Part shown: one piece after another, positions 1-7,829 of the stretch
Position numbering within the stretch: position 1 is the stretch's first letter
How the letters are laid out: the number at the start of each line of letters is the position of its first letter
Source of the DNA: Paraburkholderia sp. Ac-20340
Lineage (GTDB): Bacteria; Pseudomonadota; Gammaproteobacteria; Burkholderiales; Burkholderiaceae
DNA length: 64,000 nucleotides
NCBI RefSeq assembly: GCF_017104965.1
Contig: NZ_JAAGPR010000001.1
Location: 496,001 to 560,000, forward strand
Direction of reading: 5' to 3'
Position numbers and translations under genes: made by a program
Notes under the pieces: model-generated
Database searches by the model: none
What the model was told of the DNA's origin: nothing
Seen by the model: only the letters and a program-made list of their open reading frames with translations

Positions 1-107
1 ATTTCGACGAGATCGACTTCGAAGCCGCGTTTTGCGCATTCGATTGCGGTCGTCATGCCGGAAAATCCGCCGCCCACGACGAGTACGCGACGCATTGGCT
101 GGTTCAT
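1..107 (-). CDS. FAD-dependent oxidoreductase, N-terminal fragment
   Basis: Only the first 35 codons are inside the window; the gene runs off the left edge. The protein begins MNQPMRRVLVVGGGFSGMTT, a beta-strand followed by GGGFSG, the dinucleotide-binding GxGxxG turn of FAD or NAD(P)H oxidoreductases. An acidic residue (D or E of VDLVE) ends the second strand, as expected for an FAD ribose contact. Its ATG overlaps the stop of the Rieske gene (ATGA), so the two are translationally coupled. In this setting it could be a flavoprotein monooxygenase or a ferredoxin reductase; the fragment is too short to choose. Confidence 0.8.
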   Translation of the reverse strand, partial: MNQPMRRVLVVGGGFSGMTTAIECAKRGFEVDLVE

Positions 108-484
108 GATGATGTCTCCTGGTCTTGCTGTTTAATGTTCGATATTGATTCGGTATCCTGCATAAAAACGCGACCTTGCGCGTCGATATGCAGTGCGACC
201 GGCGTCAATCGCTGGCCCATGCAGGGGCCTTTCACGCACACGCCGCTCTCGATGTCGAACCACGCGCCGTGCGCATGGCATACGATGCGCGTGCCGCCCG
301 CATCGAGCCAGGCGTCCTTGCGCCAGGCCATCGGCGTATCGCCGTAATGCGGGCAGGCATCGCGCCAGGCGCGCACGCCGCTCGCGTGACGCACGACAAA
401 AATCGTCGCGCGGCCCGTGTTATGCGGGTCAAAACCGCGCGAGCACGGTTCGGGCAGCGCGTCGAGATCGGTCAGATAGATCAC
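104..484 (-). CDS. Rieske [2Fe-2S] ferredoxin
   Basis: A 126-residue soluble Rieske protein. The cluster ligands are Cys44-Pro-His46 and Cys69-His-Ala-His72, the CxH...CxxH pattern, with 22 residues between the boxes (a little longer than usual). I chose the GTG at 484 because its GTGA overlaps the stop of the upstream dioxygenase gene; the longer open frame to 622 reads antisense into that gene's own sequence. Small Rieske proteins of this type pass electrons from a reductase to an oxygenase, or are stand-alone ferredoxins in aromatic catabolic operons. The downstream FAD gene is a plausible partner. The oxygenase substrate cannot be read from sequence. Confidence 0.85.
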   Translation of the reverse strand: MIYLTDLDALPEPCSRGFDPHNTGRATIFVVRHASGVRAWRDACPHYGDTPMAWRKDAWLDAGGTRIVCHAHGAWFDIESGVCVKGPCMGQRLTPVALHIDAQGRVFMQDTESISNIKQQDQETSS

Positions 485-1434
485 GCCGGCGGGCCGCCCG
501 GCGCCCACTTTTCGCGATGCTGCAGCAGGAAAAGCTGCGAAGCATCCGCGCCCATCGGTGCCGAGCGCGCCTGCCAGGCGTCGTCGTGCAGGTCCATATC
601 GGCGTCGTATTCCACGTGGCAACCGAGCGGGCTGTTGAAGTACCAGAACCAGTTCGAACCAAAGCGATGACGACCCGGCCCCCAGAACGACTGATAGCCC
701 TTTTCGACGAAGCGCGTGCCTGCCTGCACGACTTCGCTCGGCCCGCCCATATGGAACGTGAAGTGCTCGCAGCCCTTCATGAACGGCGGCGTTTCGATCA
801 GGAACAGCGTGTGATGATCGAGCGTGCCGGCAGGGCGCAGGAAGGGGCCAACGCCCGCGAAGCGGTCCGTGCAGCGAAAGCCCAGACGTTCGACGTAGAA
901 CGCTTCGGCGCGTGCGGCATCAGGCACGAAGTACACGACATGCGAGAGCGTGCGCGGCGTGAGCACGGCCGCATCGTTCGCGGCGACCACGTTGGGCGCG
1001 CGCTGTGCAGGCGCGCCGGGCGCGTTGATGGCTTCGGCGGCGAGTTCGAGCGGGCGGCGCACGCTGATCTGGAAACCGAGCGTGAACCCCATGTCGTCGG
1101 TACTTTCGATCGAACCGTCCGCGAGCGTGCGGACTTCGCGATCCTTGCGCAGTTCTGCGGCGATCTGTTCGAGCGCCGCTGCATCGGCCACGCCGTAGAT
1201 CGTTTTGCGCAGCATGCTCGCGGTCCCGAGCGGAGGCGGCAGGCGTGCGTCGTCAGCGCGGCGGATCTCGATGGATGTCCCATCGAGCGCTTCGAATCGA
1301 CCGCCTGCGCTGGCGCCATCGGTGTCCTTCGCGTCCGCCACGACCGGCAGCAGGCCGTAATCGACGAGATACTGGCTGCATGCGGCGACATCGTCCACGC
1401 CAAAGACCAGGCGATCCGGGCCGATAATATTCAT
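481..1434 (-). CDS. Two-domain VOC (glyoxalase-fold) dioxygenase
   Basis: A 317-residue protein with two vicinal-oxygen-chelate modules, about residues 5-130 and 155-285, the layout of class I extradiol ring-cleavage dioxygenases such as BphC. Likely metal ligands are the His in LSHVVYF, a His of the DHHTLF strand and the Glu of CHVEYDAD, giving the 2-His-1-carboxylate set in the C-terminal module. It is followed directly by a Rieske gene (overlap GTGA) and preceded by a C-C hydrolase, so ring cleavage followed by hydrolysis of the product is a sensible reading. The substrate is unknown; other VOC enzymes cannot be excluded. Confidence 0.75.
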   Translation of the reverse strand: MNIIGPDRLVFGVDDVAACSQYLVDYGLLPVVADAKDTDGASAGGRFEALDGTSIEIRRADDARLPPPLGTASMLRKTIYGVADAAALEQIAAELRKDREVRTLADGSIESTDDMGFTLGFQISVRRPLELAAEAINAPGAPAQRAPNVVAANDAAVLTPRTLSHVVYFVPDAARAEAFYVERLGFRCTDRFAGVGPFLRPAGTLDHHTLFLIETPPFMKGCEHFTFHMGGPSEVVQAGTRFVEKGYQSFWGPGRHRFGSNWFWYFNSPLGCHVEYDADMDLHDDAWQARSAPMGADASQLFLLQHREKWAPGGPPA

Positions 1435-1473
1435 TACGTAATCCTTCGTATTTAATTTTATGATCGGCGGAAT

Positions 1474-2634
1474 TTAAAGGCGGGTATTGCCGCCGAGCGT
1501 TTCCGCCACCCAATCGGCGATGTAATGGCCGGCGTTGATCGAGTTATCGAAACTCGCGTGCTGCGCGCCGCCTTCGCGATCGGTGAAAATCTTCAGTTCG
1601 CGTTGGGGACTATTGATCAACTGCTCATAGGTGCGATGGGCCCAGGCGAGCGGAATCTGCGTATCCTTTTCACCGTGCGTGACCAGGAAGGGCACGCGAA
1701 TGCGATCGAGCACACCGTCCAGATGCACGTCTTCGGCAATGCGCATGAAATCGTCGATATCTTTTGCGCCCCAGACCCAGCACACGTGCTTCCAGTAATG
1801 CGGAACCGGGAAATCGCCTTCGCGTTGCAGGCGCTTTTTCTGCACGTCGCGCCAGTCGTGATTCGCGCCCCAGACTACGCCGCAAGCAAAGCGCGGTTCG
1901 AAGGCCACGGCGCGCGGGCAGTAGTAGCCGCCGAGCGACACGCCTTCCATGCCGATACGCTTCGGGTCCACGTCGTCGCGCGTTTCCAGCCAGTCGACGA
2001 TGCGGCTCGCCCAGCGCTCGCTGTCATAGACGGCGGTCAGATCGTGCAGACGCAGCGCTTCGCCGGTGCCCGGTTGATCGACGATCAGCGAAGATACGCC
2101 GCGTTCCGCGAGCCACGCGGGCAGGCCGACGAAATATTTCATCTCCTTGGTCGAATCGAGGCCATTCACCTGGACGAGCAGCGGCGCACGTGCCGGGGCA
2201 TTTTTTGCGCGCACATAGAGCGCTGAGAGATGGCCATCGCCGTACGGAATTTCCACGCGTTCGCAGTTGTCGCCGGCGAGTGCAATGCCTTTTGCAAACA
2301 GATCGAGTTCGCGGCGATACAGGTCGATGCGTCCCGGCGAATCGTGCGCGAGCATGCGTTCGCTCGTGATCAGATAGGCGCTCGCCCGTTTGTATTTCGC
2401 ACCGGCGGACAGCAATCGGCCATGTGATTCGTCATCCTGAGCAAGTTCGCAGAGTGTGTCGGCCATCTTGACCCAGGCTTCGCGGAACGCGCGCGTACCT
2501 TCGGCATCGGGTTGCTTTGCGGCTTCCTGAAGCGGGGCGCACATCGCCTCGATTTCGCCGATGCGCGCACCCATTTCGATTGCGAGATCGATCGACAGAT
2601 TCCAGACGTAATTGGTGGGGAAATAACGGAACAT
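1474..2634 (-). CDS. Alpha/beta hydrolase, dihydropseudooxynicotine/C-C bond hydrolase-like
   Basis: An alpha/beta hydrolase of 386 residues from the ATG at 2634. The start MFRYFPTNYVWNLS and the helical N-terminal cap resemble the 2,6-dihydropseudooxynicotine hydrolase group, which cleave C-C bonds. The nucleophile elbow is GVSLGG (Ser about residue 233), the acid is likely the Asp of HGEKDTQIP, and the catalytic His is in the AQHASFDN stretch near the C terminus. A GTG at 2676 would add 14 residues but lacks a ribosome site, whereas AAGGAAA precedes the ATG at 2634. It sits between the channel gene and the dioxygenase gene, consistent with hydrolysis of a ring-cleavage product. Confidence 0.75.
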   Translation of the reverse strand: MFRYFPTNYVWNLSIDLAIEMGARIGEIEAMCAPLQEAAKQPDAEGTRAFREAWVKMADTLCELAQDDESHGRLLSAGAKYKRASAYLITSERMLAHDSPGRIDLYRRELDLFAKGIALAGDNCERVEIPYGDGHLSALYVRAKNAPARAPLLVQVNGLDSTKEMKYFVGLPAWLAERGVSSLIVDQPGTGEALRLHDLTAVYDSERWASRIVDWLETRDDVDPKRIGMEGVSLGGYYCPRAVAFEPRFACGVVWGANHDWRDVQKKRLQREGDFPVPHYWKHVCWVWGAKDIDDFMRIAEDVHLDGVLDRIRVPFLVTHGEKDTQIPLAWAHRTYEQLINSPQRELKIFTDREGGAQHASFDNSINAGHYIADWVAETLGGNTRL

Positions 2635-2691
2635 ATCTTCAACGTTTCCTTGCTGACGGTTGAAACTCTGCGGCACGTCTTGCGACGGGTA

Positions 2692-3603
2692 TCACATCAA
2701 CGGGACCGCGATGTTGAGCCAGACGTTGTTGCTCTTCGAGGTATTGGCCGCGTAGAGGCCTTGCTGGTAATTCAGATTGATCTTCACGGGACCGGCGTCG
2801 TACACGATCGACGGACCGAAACCGAAGCTGCGCGTGCGGTAGCCGGCGCTCACGGTTGCGCCGTTCTGGGTGTCGTCGCTGTATTGATTGAGGTAGGAGC
2901 CCACCACGCCGAGCTTCCAGCGGCCGAGATGCCAGCCGGCTTCGAATTCGCCGAGCCAGGCATCGCCGGACGTGTAGTTCGTCGTCGAATTGCGCTGGTT
3001 GAGCAGGAAGCGGTTCGAGATGCCGATATCGAGTCCGCCGGGCTGGTCGTAACGCACGGCGAATACCGGCTGCAAGGACGTGTAACCCACGGCCACGCTG
3101 GCTTTGGTCGCGCTGTACGAGCCGGTTTCGAGCGCGATGTCGAGACCCGCGGCGAACGAGAGTTCGCGCGTCGGCCGCCAGTCGACGATCACCGGCGAGA
3201 CCGTGATATTCGACAAACCGTTTTGCGACGAATGCTGGCCGGCCACGGTCGTATGCAGCGAGACCACCGGAATCACGAGCTGCGAATAAAAGCGCGCGCC
3301 GTAGATCTCGAACGGATAGGACGCAAGCAGACGCGTCACCGATGTCGCAACCGACGAGTGAAACGGCACCGCCAGTTTCTGGCCGTCGTTGCCGTAGAGG
3401 CCATTCGAAAAGCTGTAATTGAACTGCTGCAGCGCGAACAGGCCCGGGAACGGCGGCATCGACGCGATGTTGTCGCCGGTCGCGCTTGCGGGATAAGGCG
3501 AAATGCCGCCTTCGAATGCCTGCGCGTGCTGCGGCATCGACATGATTGTCGCGAGCGTTGCCAGCGCGCACGCGCCGCCGATGCGTTGGATAGTGCCTTG
3601 CAT
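2692..3603 (-). CDS. SphA/meta-pathway-type outer-membrane channel
   Basis: A 303-residue protein with a Sec signal peptide ending near MPQHAQA, followed by alternating beta-strand sequence and a C terminus NIAVPLM. It resembles the phenol meta-pathway (SphA/MetA-pathway) family of outer-membrane channels found in aromatic degradation operons. It is the first gene of the leftward operon and faces the LysR gene across 176 bp. The likely role is uptake of a hydrophobic substrate across the outer membrane; the solute is not predictable. Confidence 0.75.
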   Translation of the reverse strand: MQGTIQRIGGACALATLATIMSMPQHAQAFEGGISPYPASATGDNIASMPPFPGLFALQQFNYSFSNGLYGNDGQKLAVPFHSSVATSVTRLLASYPFEIYGARFYSQLVIPVVSLHTTVAGQHSSQNGLSNITVSPVIVDWRPTRELSFAAGLDIALETGSYSATKASVAVGYTSLQPVFAVRYDQPGGLDIGISNRFLLNQRNSTTNYTSGDAWLGEFEAGWHLGRWKLGVVGSYLNQYSDDTQNGATVSAGYRTRSFGFGPSIVYDAGPVKINLNYQQGLYAANTSKSNNVWLNIAVPLM

Positions 3604-3690
3604 GGTGTCTCCTGAGCGATTCTGTGAACCGCTTCGTGTTGGTTTTTGTTGTGGGTGCGGCTAGGTTAAGATGCGTCGATCTATATGAAA

Positions 3691-3715
3691 AATGGATTCG
3701 ATCCATTCGGCGAAT
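3691..3715. promoter_or_regulatory. Candidate LysR operator in the divergent promoter
   Basis: The 176-bp gap between the channel gene and the lysR-type gene holds AATGGAT-TCG-ATCCATT (3691-3707), a perfect inverted repeat with 7-bp arms, overlapped by ATTCG-N10-CGAAT (3696-3715). LysR regulators bind interrupted dyads in divergent promoters, so this is the best operator candidate. No promoter boxes are assigned with confidence. Confidence 0.45.
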
Positions 3716-3779
3716 CGATTTGCTGAATACCAAGGGTCAACCCTGGTCGGATCGGGAAGACTATTCGGAGACGGAACGC

Positions 3780-4700
3780 ATGCGTTTCAACAAGCTGGAT
3801 CTCAACCTGCTGGTGGCGCTGGACGCGCTGCTCAGCGAGCGCAGCATCAGTCGCGCGGCGGAACGCGTGCATCTGAGCCAATCGGCGATGAGCAATGCGC
3901 TCGCGCGTCTGCGCGAGTATTTCGACGACGAACTGCTCGTGCAGGTCGGCCGCAAGATGGAGCCGACGCCACGCGCGGAAGGACTCGCCGATGCGGTGCG
4001 TGACGTGCTGGTGCGCGTGGAGGCGACGATCTCGACGCAGCCCGCGTTCGTGCCCGCCGAGTCGACGCGCGCATTCCGGCTGCTGGTGTCGGACTACACC
4101 TTGACCACGCTGATGCCGCATGTGCTGGCGCGTGTGTATGAAGCGGCGCCGCATATCCGCATCGATCTACGGCCGCAGGTTCAGCATCCCGAGCGTGCGC
4201 TCGAACGCGCGGACGCCGATCTGCTGATCATTCCGCGCGAGTATTGCTCGGCGGATCATCCGGCAGAGACGCTGCTCGACGAGGCGTTTTGTTGTGTGCT
4301 GTGGGAGGGTTCGCCGCTTGCCGACGCGCCGCTCACGCGCGAGGCTTATCTGGATGCGGGGCATATCGTGGTGCTCCCCGGCCAGGGGCAGCCGGCGCTG
4401 GAGGACTGGTTCGTGCAGCGGCTAGGCGTTGCGCGGCGCGTCGAGGTGACGACGTATAGTTTTGCGGCCGCGTCGCAGCTTGTGGTGGGGACGCAGCGGA
4501 TCGCTACGGTGCATCGCAGGCTGGCGAAGCTCGCGCAAAGGCATGAGCCGATCGTGATTCGCGATGTGCCGCTGCATATGCCGGAAATGCATCAGATGGT
4601 GCAGTGGCATAAGCATCGGTCGGCGGATGCGGGGCTGGTGTGGCTGCGGGAGCAGTTGAGGGCGGCGGTGGGGGGAATGGATGGGGGTGGGAAAATTTGA
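3780..4700 (+). CDS. LysR-family regulator, NahR/NodD-like
   Basis: A 306-residue LysR protein. The N-terminal start MRFNKLDLNLLVALDALL and the helix-turn-helix SISRAAERVHLSQSAMSNAL are those of the NahR/NodD subgroup, which respond to aromatic inducers. The rest is the two-lobed effector domain. The ATG at 3780 is used because it aligns with the family start; the frame is open back to 3624 without conserved sequence. Divergent orientation to the catabolic operon suggests it activates that operon. Confidence 0.85.
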   Translation: MRFNKLDLNLLVALDALLSERSISRAAERVHLSQSAMSNALARLREYFDDELLVQVGRKMEPTPRAEGLADAVRDVLVRVEATISTQPAFVPAESTRAFRLLVSDYTLTTLMPHVLARVYEAAPHIRIDLRPQVQHPERALERADADLLIIPREYCSADHPAETLLDEAFCCVLWEGSPLADAPLTREAYLDAGHIVVLPGQGQPALEDWFVQRLGVARRVEVTTYSFAAASQLVVGTQRIATVHRRLAKLAQRHEPIVIRDVPLHMPEMHQMVQWHKHRSADAGLVWLREQLRAAVGGMDGGGKI

Positions 4701-4738
4701 ATGCCTAAATGCTTTTCTGTTGTCTGAATTTGGAATCG

Positions 4739-4771
4739 GGCCAATATTGACCAGATGTAGCCAATATTGGC
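4739..4771. promoter_or_regulatory. Paired palindromes, candidate VasH enhancer sites
   Basis: Two copies of CCAATATTG lie 20 bp apart (4741-4749 and 4761-4769). The second is the core of a perfect 12-bp palindrome, GCCAATATTGGC (4760-4771); the first is GGCCAATATTGACC with a single asymmetric pair. They lie about 145-175 bp upstream of the sigma-54 promoter of hcp, on the same DNA face as each other, which fits an upstream activating sequence. Binding by VasH is inference. Confidence 0.45.
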
Positions 4772-4914
4772 CTATTGGAAATCGTTTAATTAAAGGGGGC
4801 TTACTGAAATCGAGCCAACGATGGCTCCGCGATCATCGGAAATCAGTTAACGTTAGTCGATCACGCATGACGCAAAACGCTTGATTTCAGGGCATTCCCG
4901 TTTCTCATAATTAC

Positions 4915-4930
4915 TGGCACGGATACTGCA
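4915..4930 (+). promoter_or_regulatory. Sigma-54 (-24/-12) promoter of hcp
   Basis: TGGCACGGATACTGCA matches the sigma-54 consensus TGGCACG-N4-TTGCA at all but one position, with the invariant GG and GC separated by ten bases. It is 78 bp upstream of the hcp start. The cluster encodes a sigma-54 activator (vasH, 18495-20075) with an intact GAFTGA loop, so hcp is very probably VasH/RpoN dependent, as known for Vibrio cholerae. Confidence 0.8.
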
Positions 4931-5007
4931 TTAATAGGTACGTCATTTTTTGATGACGCGCGAAAAATCCGTTTCGCGCATCCTGATGAACTATTCAAGG
5001 ATCGCAC

Positions 5008-5526
5008 ATGCCGACTCCCGCCTATATCAGCATCACCGGCAAGACCCAGGGCAACATCACGAAGGGCGCCACCACTGCCGACTCCGTCGGTAACGTCTTC
5101 GTTGAGGGTCACGAAGATCAGATTCTCGTTCAGGAAATTGAGCATCGCGTCACGACCCCGACCGATCCGCAAAGCGGTCAGCCGTCGGGCCAGCGCGTGC
5201 ACAAGCCGTACGTGTTCACCTGTGCGCTGAACAAGGCTGTTCCGCTTATGTATCAGGCGCTTGCCTCTGGCGAAATGCTGCCGGTGGTGGAGACGCACTG
5301 GTATCGCACGTCGACGGAAGGCAAGCAGGAGCATTTCTTCACGACCAAGCTCGAAGACGCAACGGTCGTCGATATCAATACGGTGCTGCCGCACGCACAG
5401 GATGCGTCGAAATCCGACTACACCCAACTGATCAAGGTATCGCTCGCCTATCGCAAGATCACGTGGACGCACGCAATCGCCGGTACGGAAGCGGCTGACG
5501 ACTGGCGCAAGCCGCTGGAATCCTGA
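5008..5526 (+). CDS. hcp: T6SS inner tube protein Hcp (TssD)
   Basis: Hcp, 172 residues, forms the hexameric rings that stack into the T6SS inner tube and are secreted. The family start MPTPAYISITGKTQG and the internal block IEHRVTTPTDPQSGQPSGQR are typical of the V. cholerae-like Hcp group. It is monocistronic, with a sigma-54 promoter upstream and a strong terminator downstream, and converges on the tssB-L operon. Separate control fits the large amounts of Hcp a tube needs. Confidence 0.95.
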   Translation: MPTPAYISITGKTQGNITKGATTADSVGNVFVEGHEDQILVQEIEHRVTTPTDPQSGQPSGQRVHKPYVFTCALNKAVPLMYQALASGEMLPVVETHWYRTSTEGKQEHFFTTKLEDATVVDINTVLPHAQDASKSDYTQLIKVSLAYRKITWTHAIAGTEAADDWRKPLES

Positions 5527-5544
5527 TCTTCTGATCAGATGTGG

Positions 5545-5575
5545 AAACGGCCTGCGGAATGCAGGCCGTTTTTTT
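5545..5575 (+). terminator. Rho-independent terminator of hcp
   Basis: Perfect 11-bp inverted repeat, AAACGGCCTGC and GCAGGCCGTTT, with the loop GGAAT, running into seven T residues. It lies 19 bp after the hcp stop and before the convergent end of tssL. Confidence 0.9.
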
Positions 5576-5666
5576 GGGCTGGTTGCTGGTCCTATCTTTT
5601 GTATCCCGCTCGATGCGCTGGCCGGCGACAGCAGGCGACCATCCGTTTGCCTCGTAGAAGCTCGAA

Positions 5667-6488
5667 TTAACGCCTGAGCATGGTGTCGAGCGAGTGCAGC
5701 ACCTCATCCGTTGTACTGTGCAGACTGAGTGCATAGCCAGCGTAGACGAGCGCGAGAACCACAAGGGCGATGAGCCACGGTGTCCACCATGGCCAGGACA
5801 GACCCATGAGATAACGTCGCGAGGCAACCTGCGCGCGGGCCTCGGTTAGTGCTTCCGGAGTATCGCCCCGCAATCCACGCAGTGCACTGTGGAGCTTCGT
5901 GATCAAGGCCTGGAGTGCTTCCGACTGGTTGTGCTGCAAGCCGTACCGACCGCGAAACCCGAGGCAAAGACACAGATATTTGAACTCGAGCACGTCGCGG
6001 TATTTGCGCGCGTCCATCAGCATGCGCGAGAGAACGGTAAAGAACTTCTCTCCGCCCCACGTTTCATTATGGAAATTACTGAGTAACGAGCGCGCTGCCC
6101 ATTTCGAATGCGATCCCCACGGCGTAGCCATAACGGCTTCGTCGATGAAGGTGCATAGTGCGTAACGAAAAGCGAGCTGGGTGGCACCGTCGTAACCTAA
6201 CCCGTGCACTTCTTCATCGAGCGCTGCAATCTGGTCGCGCACTGTGGAGTAGAGATGCTCGACGTTGTCGTATTGGTCGAGCTTGCGCAAACGGATGACC
6301 AGTCCAAAGAGTGGCAAGGCTCCGTTCACGAGTGCGTTGTAACTCTGTCCGCGCAACGCGAAGCCGAGATCCGCATCGTGATCGATGCCCGCGATGGTTG
6401 AATAGCCGATGTCGCGCTTGTTAGGCACGATGGGCGCCGGCGCTGCATTCAGCATGCCGGGTTCGACGAGATTGTCGCGGGTTGACAT
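5667..6488 (-). CDS. tssL: T6SS membrane protein TssL (DotU/VasF)
   Basis: TssL is part of the TssJLM envelope-spanning complex. The 273-residue protein starts MSTRDNLVEPG at 6488, one base after the tssK stop; an earlier frame start would lie inside tssK. The cytoplasmic DotU domain carries the blocks FIDEAVMATPWG and YGLQHNQSEALQ. A single transmembrane helix (about WWTPWLIALVVLALVYAGYA) is near the C terminus, with a short periplasmic tail. There is no OmpA peptidoglycan-binding extension. It is the last gene of the leftward T6SS operon. Confidence 0.93.
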   Translation of the reverse strand: MSTRDNLVEPGMLNAAPAPIVPNKRDIGYSTIAGIDHDADLGFALRGQSYNALVNGALPLFGLVIRLRKLDQYDNVEHLYSTVRDQIAALDEEVHGLGYDGATQLAFRYALCTFIDEAVMATPWGSHSKWAARSLLSNFHNETWGGEKFFTVLSRMLMDARKYRDVLEFKYLCLCLGFRGRYGLQHNQSEALQALITKLHSALRGLRGDTPEALTEARAQVASRRYLMGLSWPWWTPWLIALVVLALVYAGYALSLHSTTDEVLHSLDTMLRR

Positions 6489-6489
6489 A

Positions 6490-7827
6490 TCATTCGCTCC
6501 TGATGGCCCAGAATTGCAGTTCCAGTTCTGGGAAGTCACCGGCGATGTGGAAGCCAAAGCCGGCGGTGTCGTGCATCAGCTTCCATGCAGGATGGCTTCG
6601 CTCGAGCTGGAAGTAGGTGAATCCGGCGTGGTACGGCAAATGGCGTGGGGCAACCGGCATCGGACTTAGTGGGATACCTGGTAATTGCAGACTCACCAGC
6701 TCGCCCAACTTTTCGATAGACGTGACCTTGGCCTGCTGGACGAATTGCTGGCGTAGCACTTCGAGTGGCATGCGCGCTCGTACGGCGAGGACAAAGTCCG
6801 CGCTCGCGAGCAAGCTGCGGTCTTGTACCGTAGCCGTAAGGACGCCATATTGCTGCCGCACGATTGGCAGCGATACCGCGCGCGGTTGCAGTACCGTGCT
6901 CAGCGAGCGGCGTAGCGTTTCCTCCAGCAGACGAAATGACAGACGGAGGTTGTCGTGCTGATAGGCTGGGTATTCCTGCGGCAGGCGTCCTTCGTCGGTA
7001 AACGTCACCAGTTCCCCGCACGCCTGGCTGAAGGCTACGTAGACCTGCTCTGGATGAACATGGCGCAGTCGTGCCAGATGCTGAAAATGCGGCTGCAGAC
7101 GGTTGAGGGTTTGCAGCAGATTGAAGTCGGTGACATCGGCGACACCGGACTGTGCAGGCGAGCCGATGCGCTCTGCAATATTCCTCGCGCGCTCGCGCAT
7201 CAGGCCGGCCGTTTCGCCGAGGAAGCGGTGCAGTGGCGGGACCGCGTTGAGCGAGAGGCTGGTTGGATAAAACGCCTCGTCGAGCACCAGACTGCCATCC
7301 GGGCGTCGGTCCAGAATGCGGGTGAGCGCGATGCCGGTAAACGCGCTCCGGTCGTCCCGCTCGAGGCTGAGTTGCAGGTTCGCACTGGCCAGTTCCATGG
7401 AGACGTAATCGCCTTCCTGGCTGTGCGTATCGCGCACTTCCTCTGACGCCACACGGTAGCGCGCATTGGCGTAGCTGTCCGGCCATTGCACTTCCAGCAC
7501 GCCGTCGGAGCGTAACGGCAAGGTGAGGTACACCATCTGGTTCGCGGCTGAGCCATCGGTGATCGCAAGCGGTACAGGTGGCGGCTGGTCATTGGGAATG
7601 TCGAATACCGTCCCGTCCGGCATGATGCCGCGTGCACGCACGATGGCAAGCTTGCCGAAGCTCAGATATTCCTGGTTGAGTTCCAGTTCGGTGAACCCGT
7701 AAAGGTGTTCGCTGATGCTGCTCGCCCGCTGGTTGACAAGATGTTCGAGCGCGCGTGTCTGCTGCTGAAAATGCTGGGGCTTGACGAACAGACCTTCAGC
7801 CCAGATGACAGGATTACGTGATGTCAT
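6490..7827 (-). CDS. tssK: T6SS baseplate protein TssK (VasE)
   Basis: A 445-residue TssK, the baseplate subunit that connects the wedge complex to the TssJLM membrane complex. The start, VIWAEGLFVKPQHFQQQTR, is the conserved N-terminal signature of the family. Length is normal. It lies 2 bp after tssJ and 1 bp before tssL in a tightly packed operon. Confidence 0.95.
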   Translation of the reverse strand: MTSRNPVIWAEGLFVKPQHFQQQTRALEHLVNQRASSISEHLYGFTELELNQEYLSFGKLAIVRARGIMPDGTVFDIPNDQPPPVPLAITDGSAANQMVYLTLPLRSDGVLEVQWPDSYANARYRVASEEVRDTHSQEGDYVSMELASANLQLSLERDDRSAFTGIALTRILDRRPDGSLVLDEAFYPTSLSLNAVPPLHRFLGETAGLMRERARNIAERIGSPAQSGVADVTDFNLLQTLNRLQPHFQHLARLRHVHPEQVYVAFSQACGELVTFTDEGRLPQEYPAYQHDNLRLSFRLLEETLRRSLSTVLQPRAVSLPIVRQQYGVLTATVQDRSLLASADFVLAVRARMPLEVLRQQFVQQAKVTSIEKLGELVSLQLPGIPLSPMPVAPRHLPYHAGFTYFQLERSHPAWKLMHDTAGFGFHIAGDFPELELQFWAIRSE

Positions 7828-7829
7828 GA

